The notes under the pieces are model-generated. The model worked only from the letters and a program-made list of their open reading frames with translations, searched no databases and had not been told where the DNA came from. Positions 33,714-41,878 of a stretch of 64,000 nucleotides of DNA are shown here, one piece after another. Both the position numbers and the translations under genes were made by a program. The stretch covers positions 62,001 to 126,000 of the forward strand of contig CASDVP010000005.1 in assembly GCA_949284445.1 (NCBI GenBank), read 5' to 3'. This DNA is from an uncultured Bacillota bacterium. GTDB lineage: Bacteria; Bacillota_I; Bacilli_A; RFN20; CAG-288. Within the stretch, counting starts at the first letter, position 1. The number at the start of each line of letters is the position of its first letter.

Positions 33714-34670
33714 ATGTGTAATACATGCTTGTTTCTTGATTCAAATATCAATATAACCGCTGGTAAAGTCTTGATAACTTATCTTTTGATGTTTATTTTT
33801 GGTTGTGTTTTAGGTTACGCCTTAGAAGTTTTATTCAGACGGATATTCACTGCGCATCGCTTTGTGAATCCGGGATTTATGAAAGGACCTTGGCTACCTC
33901 TATATGGTTTTGGCCTTGTTTTGATGAGCACCATCAATTATCTGTTGATCACTTATTTACCTAGTGATTTTGTTTTTTATAATCCGTTAGGAAATCTTTA
34001 TGAAAATCAGTATATGTCAGGACCGACAGTTTATGATCTAGTCCCGATCATCATCGTCGCTATCAGCTTAGTGGCTTTAGAGTTCATCGCTGGTTTGATT
34101 TTTGTAAAAGGTTTTAAAGTCAGATTATGGGATTATTCCAACATGAAAGGAAATATTCTTGGAGTTATCTGTCCTTTGTTTTCATTTTTCTGGTTCGTCA
34201 TTTCGATCGTTTACTATTATGCTATAAATCCTTTTATCTATCGGCTTTATGCAATAGTATTCAATTTCATGTTTGAAGGTGATATCGGAAATGCTACAAG
34301 TCATTATCTGGTAGTTTTTGCTCTCGGTATCGTATATGGTATTTTCCTTATAGATTTGATCATCTCTTTAAATGTCTTTTCTAAAATCACCAGCTTCGCT
34401 AAAAAAGTTCAAACTGTTGTCGGATATGAAAAACTAAGAGAGTCTTTAAAGAATCACTTGAAACTTTCAAAAGAAAAATTCAATGCTTTGATCCCTGAAG
34501 AAATAAAAGAATCTTATGAGACTAAAAAGAAAATAAAAAAGGAAAGAAACAGTCGTTTTATTTATAAAATAAGAGCACTGATTCTAAAGGATCCGAACAA
34601 AGATACGAGTAAAAATTATGATGAAAATGGTCGCCCTATCAGAGCCGATGAAGATAAAGAAAAAAGCTAG
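33714..34670 (+). CDS. CmpB-type putative ABC transporter permease (PF06541-like)
   Basis: A 318-residue membrane protein with about six hydrophobic segments and a highly charged C-terminal tail (from about residue 235). The family pattern is FGCVLGYALEVLFRRI...RFVNPGFMKGPWLPLYGFG (around 27-68), a conserved loop seen in Bacillota proteins annotated as putative ABC permeases without a known partner ATPase. Function is unknown. The start has no SD and an extended -10 lies directly upstream. The stop codon is inside the 5' arm of the terminator hairpin. Confidence 0.8.
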   Translation: MCNTCLFLDSNINITAGKVLITYLLMFIFGCVLGYALEVLFRRIFTAHRFVNPGFMKGPWLPLYGFGLVLMSTINYLLITYLPSDFVFYNPLGNLYENQYMSGPTVYDLVPIIIVAISLVALEFIAGLIFVKGFKVRLWDYSNMKGNILGVICPLFSFFWFVISIVYYYAINPFIYRLYAIVFNFMFEGDIGNATSHYLVVFALGIVYGIFLIDLIISLNVFSKITSFAKKVQTVVGYEKLRESLKNHLKLSKEKFNALIPEEIKESYETKKKIKKERNSRFIYKIRALILKDPNKDTSKNYDENGRPIRADEDKEKS

Positions 34671-34688
34671 CTTTCGAGCTAGCTTTTT
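34663..34688. terminator. Bidirectional terminator
   Basis: A ten-pair perfect stem AAAGCTAGCT/AGCTAGCTTT with a stable TTCG loop and A/T runs on both sides, serving the converging genes. Confidence 0.95.
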
Positions 34689-34916
34689 TTACTTGGCACC
34701 GATGAGATGATTGAATAGTAAGACCCAAACTAAATCGACATAGCCTAAGAACCAGCCGCCTAAGATAAAGATGATAAGGAAAAGAAGGCTAGACATTTTT
34801 TTGTCAGAGATAAAATCATCAGCTCTGACTAAAATTTCAACTATCCAGTTGACTACAGGAATAATCAAAAGAATCACTTGGACTAAGCGGCTACAACTGT
34901 TGAACCATTTTTTCAT
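34689..34916 (-). CDS. Small two-helix membrane protein, unknown function
   Basis: 75 residues with two hydrophobic segments (around 10-27 and 40-68) separated by a charged turn (RADDFISDKKM). AAGGAGGC lies before the ATG, and a TATAAT at 34937-34942 offers a promoter, supporting a real gene. The pattern is like the small TM2- or PLDc_N-type membrane proteins, but no signature is decisive. It ends in a shared strong terminator. Confidence 0.7.
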   Translation of the reverse strand: MKKWFNSCSRLVQVILLIIPVVNWIVEILVRADDFISDKKMSSLLFLIIFILGGWFLGYVDLVWVLLFNHLIGAK

Positions 34917-34945
34917 TAAATTTGCCTCCTTTATTTATTATACAA

Positions 34946-35445
34946 TATCAAGCTCTTAAAAATGCATAAAATAAATGTTATTCCACATATTTTTACTACT
35001 ACGGCTGGTTCACTAAATAATATTTAAAAATGTGTTACAAAGTTAAAATTATTTTCAGTTTGTAACACTAAATTGAATATTAAATATTTTCTTATCATAT
35101 AAAAAAGAAATTAAGAAATCGTCTGTGTAAAGAAACGAATGATAAGAAGAGGATGGCTGAACGCTAATATTCATTAGGCAACTTGTTTTAAAATCTTCGC
35201 TATTTTTTCTTTAGTCATAGCAAAACATAAGTGCTTGCTAAATATGGAGTATTGTTTGAGACGCATTTTGATCAGTTCCTATAGAAAAAAATCACTGTTA
35301 ATCCTTATTAAATTCAGTAGAGAATAATAGTGTTAATATTGTTTCGTAATTGTGAGACCTTTTTTTGTGATGGGCTTTATTAAAAATCCGTGATTTCGTT
35401 TACTAGTACAAGAAGGGATTATCAAAAACACTTATTGACAGTATA
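34946..35445. other. Gene-poor stretch before the tRNA cluster
   Basis: About 500 bases without a credible gene. It contains a perfect ten-pair inverted repeat (GTGTTACAAA 35032-35041 with TTTGTAACAC 35059-35068) and a 30-codon minus-strand frame (35174-35266) without SD. A + strand TTGACA at 35435-35440 has no matching -10. Remnants of an older insertion are possible but not shown. Confidence 0.5.
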
Positions 35446-35450
35446 AAAAG

Positions 35451-35479
35451 AAAAACCTGATAGCTATAAAGGCTTCAGG
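35451..35479 (-). terminator. tRNA-Ala terminator
   Basis: Stem CCTGA-AGC/GCT-TCAGG with a small mismatch (35456-35479), followed on the minus strand by five Ts and a further T-rich stretch, 18 bases beyond the tRNA. Confidence 0.75.
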
Positions 35480-35496
35480 CAGAATTTACGATAATG

Positions 35497-35569
35497 TGGA
35501 GCTGACGAGAATCGAACTCGCTACCCTCTGCTTGCAAAGCAGATGCTCTTCCAGATGAGCTACAGCCCC
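35497..35569 (-). tRNA. tRNA-Ala (TGC)
   Basis: Acceptor GGGGCTG/CAGCTCC with discriminator A, D-arm GTAGCTCATCTGGAAGAGC, anticodon TGC in CTTTGCAAG, T-arm GCGAGTTCGATTCTCGT. CCA is not encoded. Confidence 0.95.
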
Positions 35570-35591
35570 AAAACACAAATGTTGCTATAAT

Positions 35592-35620
35592 AAAATAGAA
35601 CAAGAGCCTTCTAATTGCAA
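35592..35620 (-). promoter_or_regulatory. Promoter of tRNA-Ala
   Basis: TTGCAA (35615-35620), 17 bases, TATTTT (35592-35597); a TATTAT five bases further on is an alternative -10. Confidence 0.5.
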
Positions 35621-35650
35621 CATTCTTTAGAAAAGAAGGCAAAAAAAATA

Positions 35651-35721
35651 AGCAGACGACGGGAATCGAACCCGCATAACGACCTTGGCAAGGTCGTGTT
35701 CTACCACTGAACTACGTCTGC
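35651..35721 (-). tRNA. tRNA-Gly (GCC)
   Basis: Acceptor GCAGACG/CGTCTGC with discriminator U, short D-loop GTTCAGTGGTAGAAC, anticodon GCC in CTTGCCAAG. CCA is not encoded; a run of Ts follows directly and may end the Asp-Gly transcript. Confidence 0.95.
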
Positions 35722-35726
35722 AAGAA

Positions 35727-35803
35727 TGGCGGATCTAACGGGATTCGAACCCGTGGTCTTCTCCGTGACAGGGAGACGTGATAAACCGCTACACTATAGA
35801 TCC
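35727..35803 (-). tRNA. tRNA-Asp (GTC)
   Basis: Acceptor GGATCTA/TAGATCC with discriminator G, anticodon GTC in CTGTCAC, T-arm ACGGGTTCGAATCCCGT, CCA encoded. It is transcribed ahead of tRNA-Gly, five bases apart. Confidence 0.95.
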
Positions 35804-35827
35804 ACATGCGTTTTAAAGCGCTCAATT

Positions 35828-35856
35828 ATTATCTCAAATGGAGTGATAAAGTGCAA
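35828..35856 (-). promoter_or_regulatory. Promoter of tRNA-Asp/tRNA-Gly
   Basis: TTGCAC (35851-35856), 17 bases, GATAAT (35828-35833), with initiation expected about 18 bases before the mature tRNA-Asp. Confidence 0.7.
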
Positions 35857-35946
35857 GAGTTTTTTTCAAAATTATTTTTTCTGAATATTTTTACGTTTTT
35901 TATCATCAGATATTTTATAATTTAAACATACATGGAGGGCTTATTC

Positions 35947-36522
35947 ATGGAAAAATTAATACTTTCTGAAGATGAGATCGTCAGAATCTGTCATCGTCTT
36001 GGTAAGGAAATCGATCAGAAGATCGCTGAAAATCATAATGATGTCCCGATCATTGTCGGTATTATGAATGGAGCTCTTCCTTTTATGTATGAGTTAGTCA
36101 AACATATCACTAGTCCGATACAATTAGATACGGTCAAAGTCTCGTCATATGATGGAACTGCTTCAACTGGTGAAGTAAAAGTTGAAAAAGGTCCCGATCA
36201 TGATTTAAAAGGCAAAGATGTTTATCTGGTTGAAGATATCATTGACACTGGTGTCACGATGCACTTCTTAAAAGAATACATCAAGAAAAAATATAAACCG
36301 CGTAATTTATATGTCTGTATTCTGATAAAAAGAAATAATCTCAAAATGCAGTATGATGAGCTTGCTGATTTCACAGGTTTAACAACCGATGAACAAAGAT
36401 ACATCGTCGGGTTTGGTTTTGATTACTATGGCTTATTCCGAAATGTGCCTTATGTCTTCGTCCCATCGATAAAAGATATTAAAGCTTGGGAAAGTCTTTT
36501 AGGAGACGAACATAAGATTTAG
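35947..36522 (+). CDS. hpt: Hypoxanthine phosphoribosyltransferase
   Basis: A purine salvage enzyme making IMP/GMP from hypoxanthine/guanine and PRPP. From the ATG at 35947 it has 191 residues; GGAGGG lies eight bases upstream, inside a five-codon extension that starts at 35932. The PRPP motif VYLVEDIIDTGVTM (around residues 95-108), the VGIMNGALPFM loop (around 34-44) and the KVSSYDGT flexible loop are present. TATAAT (35916-35921) forms the promoter. The stop overlaps the converging glf stop by four bases. Confidence 0.95.
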   Translation: MEKLILSEDEIVRICHRLGKEIDQKIAENHNDVPIIVGIMNGALPFMYELVKHITSPIQLDTVKVSSYDGTASTGEVKVEKGPDHDLKGKDVYLVEDIIDTGVTMHFLKEYIKKKYKPRNLYVCILIKRNNLKMQYDELADFTGLTTDEQRYIVGFGFDYYGLFRNVPYVFVPSIKDIKAWESLLGDEHKI

Positions 36523-37616
36523 TTTTCTAACTTTTTGAATAAATCTAAGCTCGCACGAATAGTATCGTCCATATCAAAATATTTATATTGACCTAATCTA
36601 CCGCAGAAATAAGTATTTTTCTCTTCTTTTGCGAGTTCTAAATATGATTTGTACAGATTTGAATTTCGTTCATCATTGATAGGATAGTAAGGTCTATCTC
36701 CTTTAACAAATTCTTTAGGATATTCCCTTGTGATATAAGTGACTGGTGAGGTAGCATCAGTGAAATGTTTATGTTCGATTATACGAGTGAACGGAATTTC
36801 TCTTTCAGTATAATTGATAACTGCGTTTCCTTGATAGTCTTCTTGTTCAAGGCGCTCCGTTTCAAAACGGAGTGTACGATAGCTCAATTCCCCTAATTTA
36901 AAGTCAAAATATTCATCGATAGGTCCAGTGTAAATGATGCGCTTAGCGATACCTTTTAGGCTATCACGGTTCTTGATGAAATCAATTCCAGTTTTAACTT
37001 CGATGTTTTCTAACATTTTTTCGATCACATGAGTGTAGCCTTCAACTGGAATGCCTTGATAAAAATCATTGAAATAATTATTGTTATAGACAAAGCGGCA
37101 AGGGAGTCTACGAATGATAGAAGGATCTAGTTCTTTACAACTTCTGCCCCATTGTTTTTCAGTATAACCTTTCACTAATATCTCGTAGACATCTTTTCCT
37201 ACTAATGAAATAGCTTGTTCTTCCAAATTAGTGATGGTTTTGATGTTTGCTTCTTTCTTTTGCTTTTCAATCATCGCTTTAGCTTCGGCAGGTGTTTTTG
37301 TACCCCAAAGAGCATAAAAGGTGTTCATATTGAACGGTAGATGATACAACTTTCCTTTATAATTAGCTAATGGTTCATTTATAAAATTGTTTAAATGACA
37401 AAACTTTGTAAAAAAATCATAGACTTCTTTATCAGATGTATGAAAAATGTGAGCACCATAGAGATGAATATCGATATCATCTTTTCTTTCTGTTCTGATC
37501 GAACCACCGATAACATTATTCTTTTCGATAACAAGAACTTTTAAGCCTTTATCAGCAGCTTGTCTAGCAAAACTTGCACCATATAATCCACTTCCGACAA
37601 CTAAATAATCATACAT
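36519..37616 (-). CDS. glf: UDP-galactopyranose mutase
   Basis: A flavoenzyme interconverting UDP-galactopyranose and UDP-galactofuranose, the donor for galactofuranose in surface glycans. It has 365 residues from the ATG at 37616 (AGAGG upstream); a 15-codon extension is unsupported. The FAD motif VVGSGLYGASFARQAADKG (around 6-24) and the Glf hallmark GYTEKQWGRSCKELDPSI...PCRFVYNNNYFND (around 149-186) are intact. No other sugar-nucleotide genes are adjacent. Its presence suggests galactofuranose-containing polymer on the cell surface. Confidence 0.96.
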   Translation of the reverse strand: MYDYLVVGSGLYGASFARQAADKGLKVLVIEKNNVIGGSIRTERKDDIDIHLYGAHIFHTSDKEVYDFFTKFCHLNNFINEPLANYKGKLYHLPFNMNTFYALWGTKTPAEAKAMIEKQKKEANIKTITNLEEQAISLVGKDVYEILVKGYTEKQWGRSCKELDPSIIRRLPCRFVYNNNYFNDFYQGIPVEGYTHVIEKMLENIEVKTGIDFIKNRDSLKGIAKRIIYTGPIDEYFDFKLGELSYRTLRFETERLEQEDYQGNAVINYTEREIPFTRIIEHKHFTDATSPVTYITREYPKEFVKGDRPYYPINDERNSNLYKSYLELAKEEKNTYFCGRLGQYKYFDMDDTIRASLDLFKKLEN

Positions 37617-37779
37617 AGTTATAACCTCTGTAAATTTTTTATTAATTATAAAGTATAACATTTATTTTTTATATAACGTATTTATCATTTTCTTTTTGAC
37701 TTTATGAAACTATTTTCACATAAATAATTCTTTAAATATTTTTAAGAGTTAATTATAATTTTTAATTGGGAACCAAAAA

Positions 37780-39198
37780 ATGAATTATGATGTTGTGATT
37801 GTCGGTTGTGGTCCTTGCGGATATATGTGTGCTTATCGTCTGCTAGAAAAACAACCTAATATTAAAATATTAATGCTCGATCGCGGTAAGGACATTTCTA
37901 AAAGGACTTGTCCTGTTTTATTGCATCAGCTCAATAGCTGTCCTAAGAATAAAGATGGACAATTTTGTTTACCAGCTTGTTCTATGACTTGCGGCTTTGG
38001 TGGAGCAGGTGCTTTTTCAGATGGTAAATTTAATATCACTACTCAATTTGGTGGTTGGCTCAATGATTACATTTCCGATGAAAAGGTTTTAGAATTGATC
38101 AATTATTGTGATGCTGTGAACTTACAATTCGGTGCTACTGATGTCATCACTGACCCATATACTGATGAAGTGAGAAAGATTGAACAAAAAGCTATCGGTT
38201 CTGGTTTGATGCTTTTACGCGCTCGAGTCAGACATATCGGTACTGATGAGAACGTGAAGATTTTACAAAGAATCAGAAATGATCTAGCTGAGAGAGGCGT
38301 TGAATTTTGCTTTGGTCAACCGGTTGTTGATCTGATTGAAAAAGACGATAAAATCGTCGGTGTAAAATTAAAGAATGGTGAAGAGATTTCTTCTTCATAC
38401 GTGGTTATGGGTATCGGAAGAGAAGGATCTACTACACTTCGTAAGATGCTTTCTAGTCACGGGATTGATTTTGTGAATAATCGTGTTGATATCGGTGTCA
38501 GAGTTGAAACCTCAGATGTTATCATGCAAGATATCAACAAATATTTATATGAGGGTAAGTTCATTTATAATTCTAATCAAGGGACCATCGTCAGAACATT
38601 TTGTTCTAATCCATCTGGTCATGTCGTCATCGAAAATGATGACGGTGTCATTTTAGCGAACGGTCATTCCTATCGCGATCCGAAATTAGAAAGCCAAAAC
38701 ACCAATTTTGCTTTATTAGTTTCACATAAATTCTCAGAGCCGTTTTCAGATCCTAATCAGTTTGCTAAGGATGTTGCCTCGCTTGCTAATCGTTTGGCAT
38801 GTGGTTCAGTCATCGTTCAAAAATATGGTGATTTAAAACGCGGTAGAAGAAGCACACCTGAAAGGATCAAAAAAGGCTTTATCAGGCCTACTTTAAAAGA
38901 AGCTGTGCCAGGTGACTTAGGTCTTTGCTTACCATATAAGACTCTTGCCTCTATCATCGATATGATCGAAGCACTGAATAATGTTACCCCAGGCTTAGCT
39001 AATGAACACACTTTGTTATATGGTGTTGAAGCTAAGTTCTATTCAGCTCGACCTTGCTTAGATGAAAAATTAGAGTGTAAACAGAAAGCCAATTTATATT
39101 GCGGTGGTGATGGTGCTGGTATAACTCGTGGATTAGCCCAAGCTGGTGCTTCCGGTGTCTATATTGCTGATAATATTTTGTTGAAAGGAAAGTTCTAA
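37780..39198 (+). CDS. FAD-dependent dehydrogenase (COG2509-like)
   Basis: A 472-residue flavoprotein with the N-terminal dinucleotide fold VVIVGCGPCGYMCAYRLLE (around residues 4-22), followed by a Cys-rich region (CPVLLHQLNSCPKN, CLPACSMTCGFGGAGAFSDGKF around 70-88) and a C-terminal GGDGAGITRGLAQAGASGVYIA motif (around 443-464) that closes the FAD site. This is the uncharacterised COG2509 family, broadly distributed in Bacillota; the reaction is unknown. The message is probably shared with purA, which begins two bases after its stop. Confidence 0.85.
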   Translation: MNYDVVIVGCGPCGYMCAYRLLEKQPNIKILMLDRGKDISKRTCPVLLHQLNSCPKNKDGQFCLPACSMTCGFGGAGAFSDGKFNITTQFGGWLNDYISDEKVLELINYCDAVNLQFGATDVITDPYTDEVRKIEQKAIGSGLMLLRARVRHIGTDENVKILQRIRNDLAERGVEFCFGQPVVDLIEKDDKIVGVKLKNGEEISSSYVVMGIGREGSTTLRKMLSSHGIDFVNNRVDIGVRVETSDVIMQDINKYLYEGKFIYNSNQGTIVRTFCSNPSGHVVIENDDGVILANGHSYRDPKLESQNTNFALLVSHKFSEPFSDPNQFAKDVASLANRLACGSVIVQKYGDLKRGRRSTPERIKKGFIRPTLKEAVPGDLGLCLPYKTLASIIDMIEALNNVTPGLANEHTLLYGVEAKFYSARPCLDEKLECKQKANLYCGGDGAGITRGLAQAGASGVYIADNILLKGKF

Positions 39199-39199
39199 A

Positions 39200-40486
39200 A
39201 TGTATAACACGGTATCTATTGAAGGCAGTCAATTCGGTGATGAAGGCAAAGGTAAAATAACTGATTATATCGCTAATAGAGCTGATATCGTTTGCCGTTA
39301 TCAAGGCGGTAATAATGCCGGGCATACCGTTGAAGTTAATGGTATCAAACACGCTCTTAGAAGCTTGCCATCCGGTTGTTTTGTTCCTGGTGTTACTAAT
39401 GTGATCGCTAATGGCGTAGTGGTCAATCCTTTTGCTTTGTTAGACGAAATAGATGAGAATTTCCACGGACATGAATCTGATTTAAAACTACTGATTTCGG
39501 ATCGTGCTCACTTGATTTTGCCTTATCATATCGCCTTAGATGAAGCTATTGAAAATAATCTTGGCGACAATAAGATCGGAACTACCCATCGCGGAATCGG
39601 TCCATGTTATTCTGATAAAGCCTTGAGATTAGGTATCAGAGTCGGTGATTTATTAGATAAAGAATACCTTTTGAGCAGATTAAAAACTGTTTTGCCAGTT
39701 AAGAACAAAGAACTCATCGCGTTAGGAAAAGACCCGATCGTATTAGATGATTTATATCATTCATTACTTGAAGTTGCTGAAAAATTAAAGCCTTATATCA
39801 CAGATACATCTGTATATCTTAATGACGCTATCGATTGCGGTAAGAAAATTGTGTTTGAAGGTGCACAAGGCTCTTTATTAGATTTAGACCATGGTACATA
39901 TCCGTTTGTGACTTCTTCATCACCTACTTCTATTTCTATTCCTTTAAACACTGGTATCGCGCCGCAAAAAATCAATCGTGTCATCGCCATTATGAAATCA
40001 TATATGACGAGGGTTGGAGAGGGACCGATGCCTTCTGAACAACATAATGAATGGGGAGATACCATTCGTGAAAAAGGGCATGAATATGGTGTTGTCACTA
40101 AGCGCCCACGTCGTGTCGGTTATCTCGACTTAGTCTTAGTCGGATATACTTGCAGGATTACCGGCGTCACTGATTTAGCTATCACATTATTTGATGTCTT
40201 GGAAAATGTTTCTGACTTAAAAATCTGTGTTGCTTATGAATTAGACGGTAAAACTATTAAAAATTTACCTGCTTCTGCAAGTGATTATGCCAGATGCAAA
40301 CCAATTTATAAAGAGTTTAAAACCATACCAAGTTTTGATAAAACTAAAATAAAGAAATTTACAGATTTACCTATTGAAGCACAAGAGTATTTGAACTTTA
40401 TATCTGATACATTACACGCGCGTATTTCGATATTATCTCTCGGACCTGACCGCACTGAAACTGTTGTCTTCAACGATATATTATAA
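39200..40486 (+). CDS. purA: Adenylosuccinate synthase
   Basis: A GTP-dependent enzyme joining IMP and aspartate on the way to AMP. The 428-residue length is normal. Motifs: GSQFGDEGKGKITD (around residues 8-21), NNAGHTV with the catalytic His (around 38-44), GTTHRGIGPCY (around 126-136), and the C-terminal RPRRVGYLDL (around 301-310). It lies two bases after the FAD dehydrogenase gene. Together with hpt nearby it channels salvaged hypoxanthine to adenine nucleotides. No purB is visible. Confidence 0.97.
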   Translation: MYNTVSIEGSQFGDEGKGKITDYIANRADIVCRYQGGNNAGHTVEVNGIKHALRSLPSGCFVPGVTNVIANGVVVNPFALLDEIDENFHGHESDLKLLISDRAHLILPYHIALDEAIENNLGDNKIGTTHRGIGPCYSDKALRLGIRVGDLLDKEYLLSRLKTVLPVKNKELIALGKDPIVLDDLYHSLLEVAEKLKPYITDTSVYLNDAIDCGKKIVFEGAQGSLLDLDHGTYPFVTSSSPTSISIPLNTGIAPQKINRVIAIMKSYMTRVGEGPMPSEQHNEWGDTIREKGHEYGVVTKRPRRVGYLDLVLVGYTCRITGVTDLAITLFDVLENVSDLKICVAYELDGKTIKNLPASASDYARCKPIYKEFKTIPSFDKTKIKKFTDLPIEAQEYLNFISDTLHARISILSLGPDRTETVVFNDIL

Positions 40487-40493
40487 AAATTAA

Positions 40494-40529
40494 AAAATTG
40501 TATCTGACCTGACCGCCAGATACAATTTT
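40494..40529. terminator. Bidirectional terminator between purA and cysS
   Basis: A thirteen-pair perfect stem (40494-40506 with 40517-40529) with a ten-base loop and A/T-rich arms, active for both convergent transcripts. Confidence 0.93.
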
Positions 40530-40531
40530 AT

Positions 40532-41878
40532 TTATAAGATACCTAATTCTAGGATATGAGAACGGTATTTATCACTGGTCTCATAATCTTTCTTTTCTCT
40601 TGCTTCCTGATACAGATTATAGATTCGTTTATCTTCATCCGTCAGATGTTTTATTTCTAGTTTGAAGCCTAAGATTGTTAATAATTTCTGATATGTGAAA
40701 GTGAGCGAAGAGATTTGATCGTAATCTTTATCTTTTTTCATCATAAGACCATTTAATTCTTTGGTCAGTCTATCAATGACTGCTATCGCGTTAGAAACAT
40801 TTAAGTCATGTGCTAAAGCATCCATAAATTCCTCATAGTATTCGCTTCTAAGTCCTTCGCATGTGAGATTATGTAAGTCTAATTGATGGATGGCTTTATT
40901 TAATGTTTGATAATATCGGTTAAATTGTTTTTCAGCAGCCTGTAAATTTTCTTCTGTGTAATTGATAGGTGCTCGGTAATGAGTGGATAAGAAGAACAAT
41001 CTGACAGCATTTCCAGAGAATCTGTTTAAAACATCTTTTGCTAAGATTGAATTACCTAATGATTTTGACATTTTGACACCATTAGTCAGTAAAAAGCCCA
41101 CATGCATCCAATAATTTGCAAGTCGTGTATGATTGATAGCTTCGGATTGTGCTATTTCATTTTCATGATGCGGGAATTTTAAATCAAAACCACCGCCGTG
41201 AATATCGATCAAAGGTTGATGAAAAACATTGTTGACCATGACTACACATTCGGTATGCCAACCCGGTCTTCCACGTCCTAAAATCGTATCGAATTTGATA
41301 CCGTCATCATCAGTTAATTTCCATAAAGCAAAATCTAAGGAGTTTTCTTTCTGAGAATTGACATCGATGCGTTTACCAGCTTCTAAATCATCAATATTTT
41401 GATTTGATAAGGTGCCATAATTTTTAATTTTAGACACGCGAAAATATATATCATCTTTAGTTCTATAGGCGGTATCATTATCAAGCATCTGTTGGATGAA
41501 ATTAGCCATTTTGTCGATATATTCGCTGGCTTTAGGATGATCATATAGAGGTAGAATGTTTAGTTTATTTAAGCAATCCTCATAAGCCTTGATATAGAAA
41601 CTTGATAATTCTTTTTCAGTTTTATGTTCTTTTTGCGCTTCTTTGATGATTTTGTCATCGATATCAGTATAGTTAGAAACACACTTGACTTCATAACCGA
41701 TTTCCGTAAGGAATCTTGTCAGCAAATCAAAAGTGATGGTCGGTCTAAAATTGCCTAGATGCACGTAATTGTAAACAGTAGGACCGCAATAATAAATATC
41801 GACTTCATCATCTCTCAACGGTTTGAATTCTTTGACCTTTTTCTCATAAGTATCATATAAATACACTTGCTTTTTCAT
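40532..41878 (-). CDS. cysS: Cysteinyl-tRNA synthetase
   Basis: A class I synthetase of 448 residues. YYCGPTVYNYVHLGNFRP (around 29-46) contains the zinc Cys and HIGH-like HLGN, KMSKSLGN (around 269-276) is the KMSKS loop, and ECVVMV plus HHENEIAQSEA (around 211-250) supply further zinc ligands. The C-terminal domain is present. It is the last gene of a long leftward series and starts inside the stop of an ABC exporter gene (four-base overlap). There is no T-box leader in front of it. Confidence 0.97.
   Translation of the reverse strand: MKKQVYLYDTYEKKVKEFKPLRDDEVDIYYCGPTVYNYVHLGNFRPTITFDLLTRFLTEIGYEVKCVSNYTDIDDKIIKEAQKEHKTEKELSSFYIKAYEDCLNKLNILPLYDHPKASEYIDKMANFIQQMLDNDTAYRTKDDIYFRVSKIKNYGTLSNQNIDDLEAGKRIDVNSQKENSLDFALWKLTDDDGIKFDTILGRGRPGWHTECVVMVNNVFHQPLIDIHGGGFDLKFPHHENEIAQSEAINHTRLANYWMHVGFLLTNGVKMSKSLGNSILAKDVLNRFSGNAVRLFFLSTHYRAPINYTEENLQAAEKQFNRYYQTLNKAIHQLDLHNLTCEGLRSEYYEEFMDALAHDLNVSNAIAVIDRLTKELNGLMMKKDKDYDQISSLTFTYQKLLTILGFKLEIKHLTDEDKRIYNLYQEAREKKDYETSDKYRSHILELGIL

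Noticed and set aside
35174-35266. 30-codon minus-strand frame as a transposase remnant
   Set aside because: It has a few Lys-rich residues but no recognisable transposase motif and no SD; mentioned only within the gene-poor stretch.
40532-41878. T-box leader for cysS or proS
   Set aside because: Both genes start inside or next to upstream cistrons; no specifier/antiterminator structure is present.
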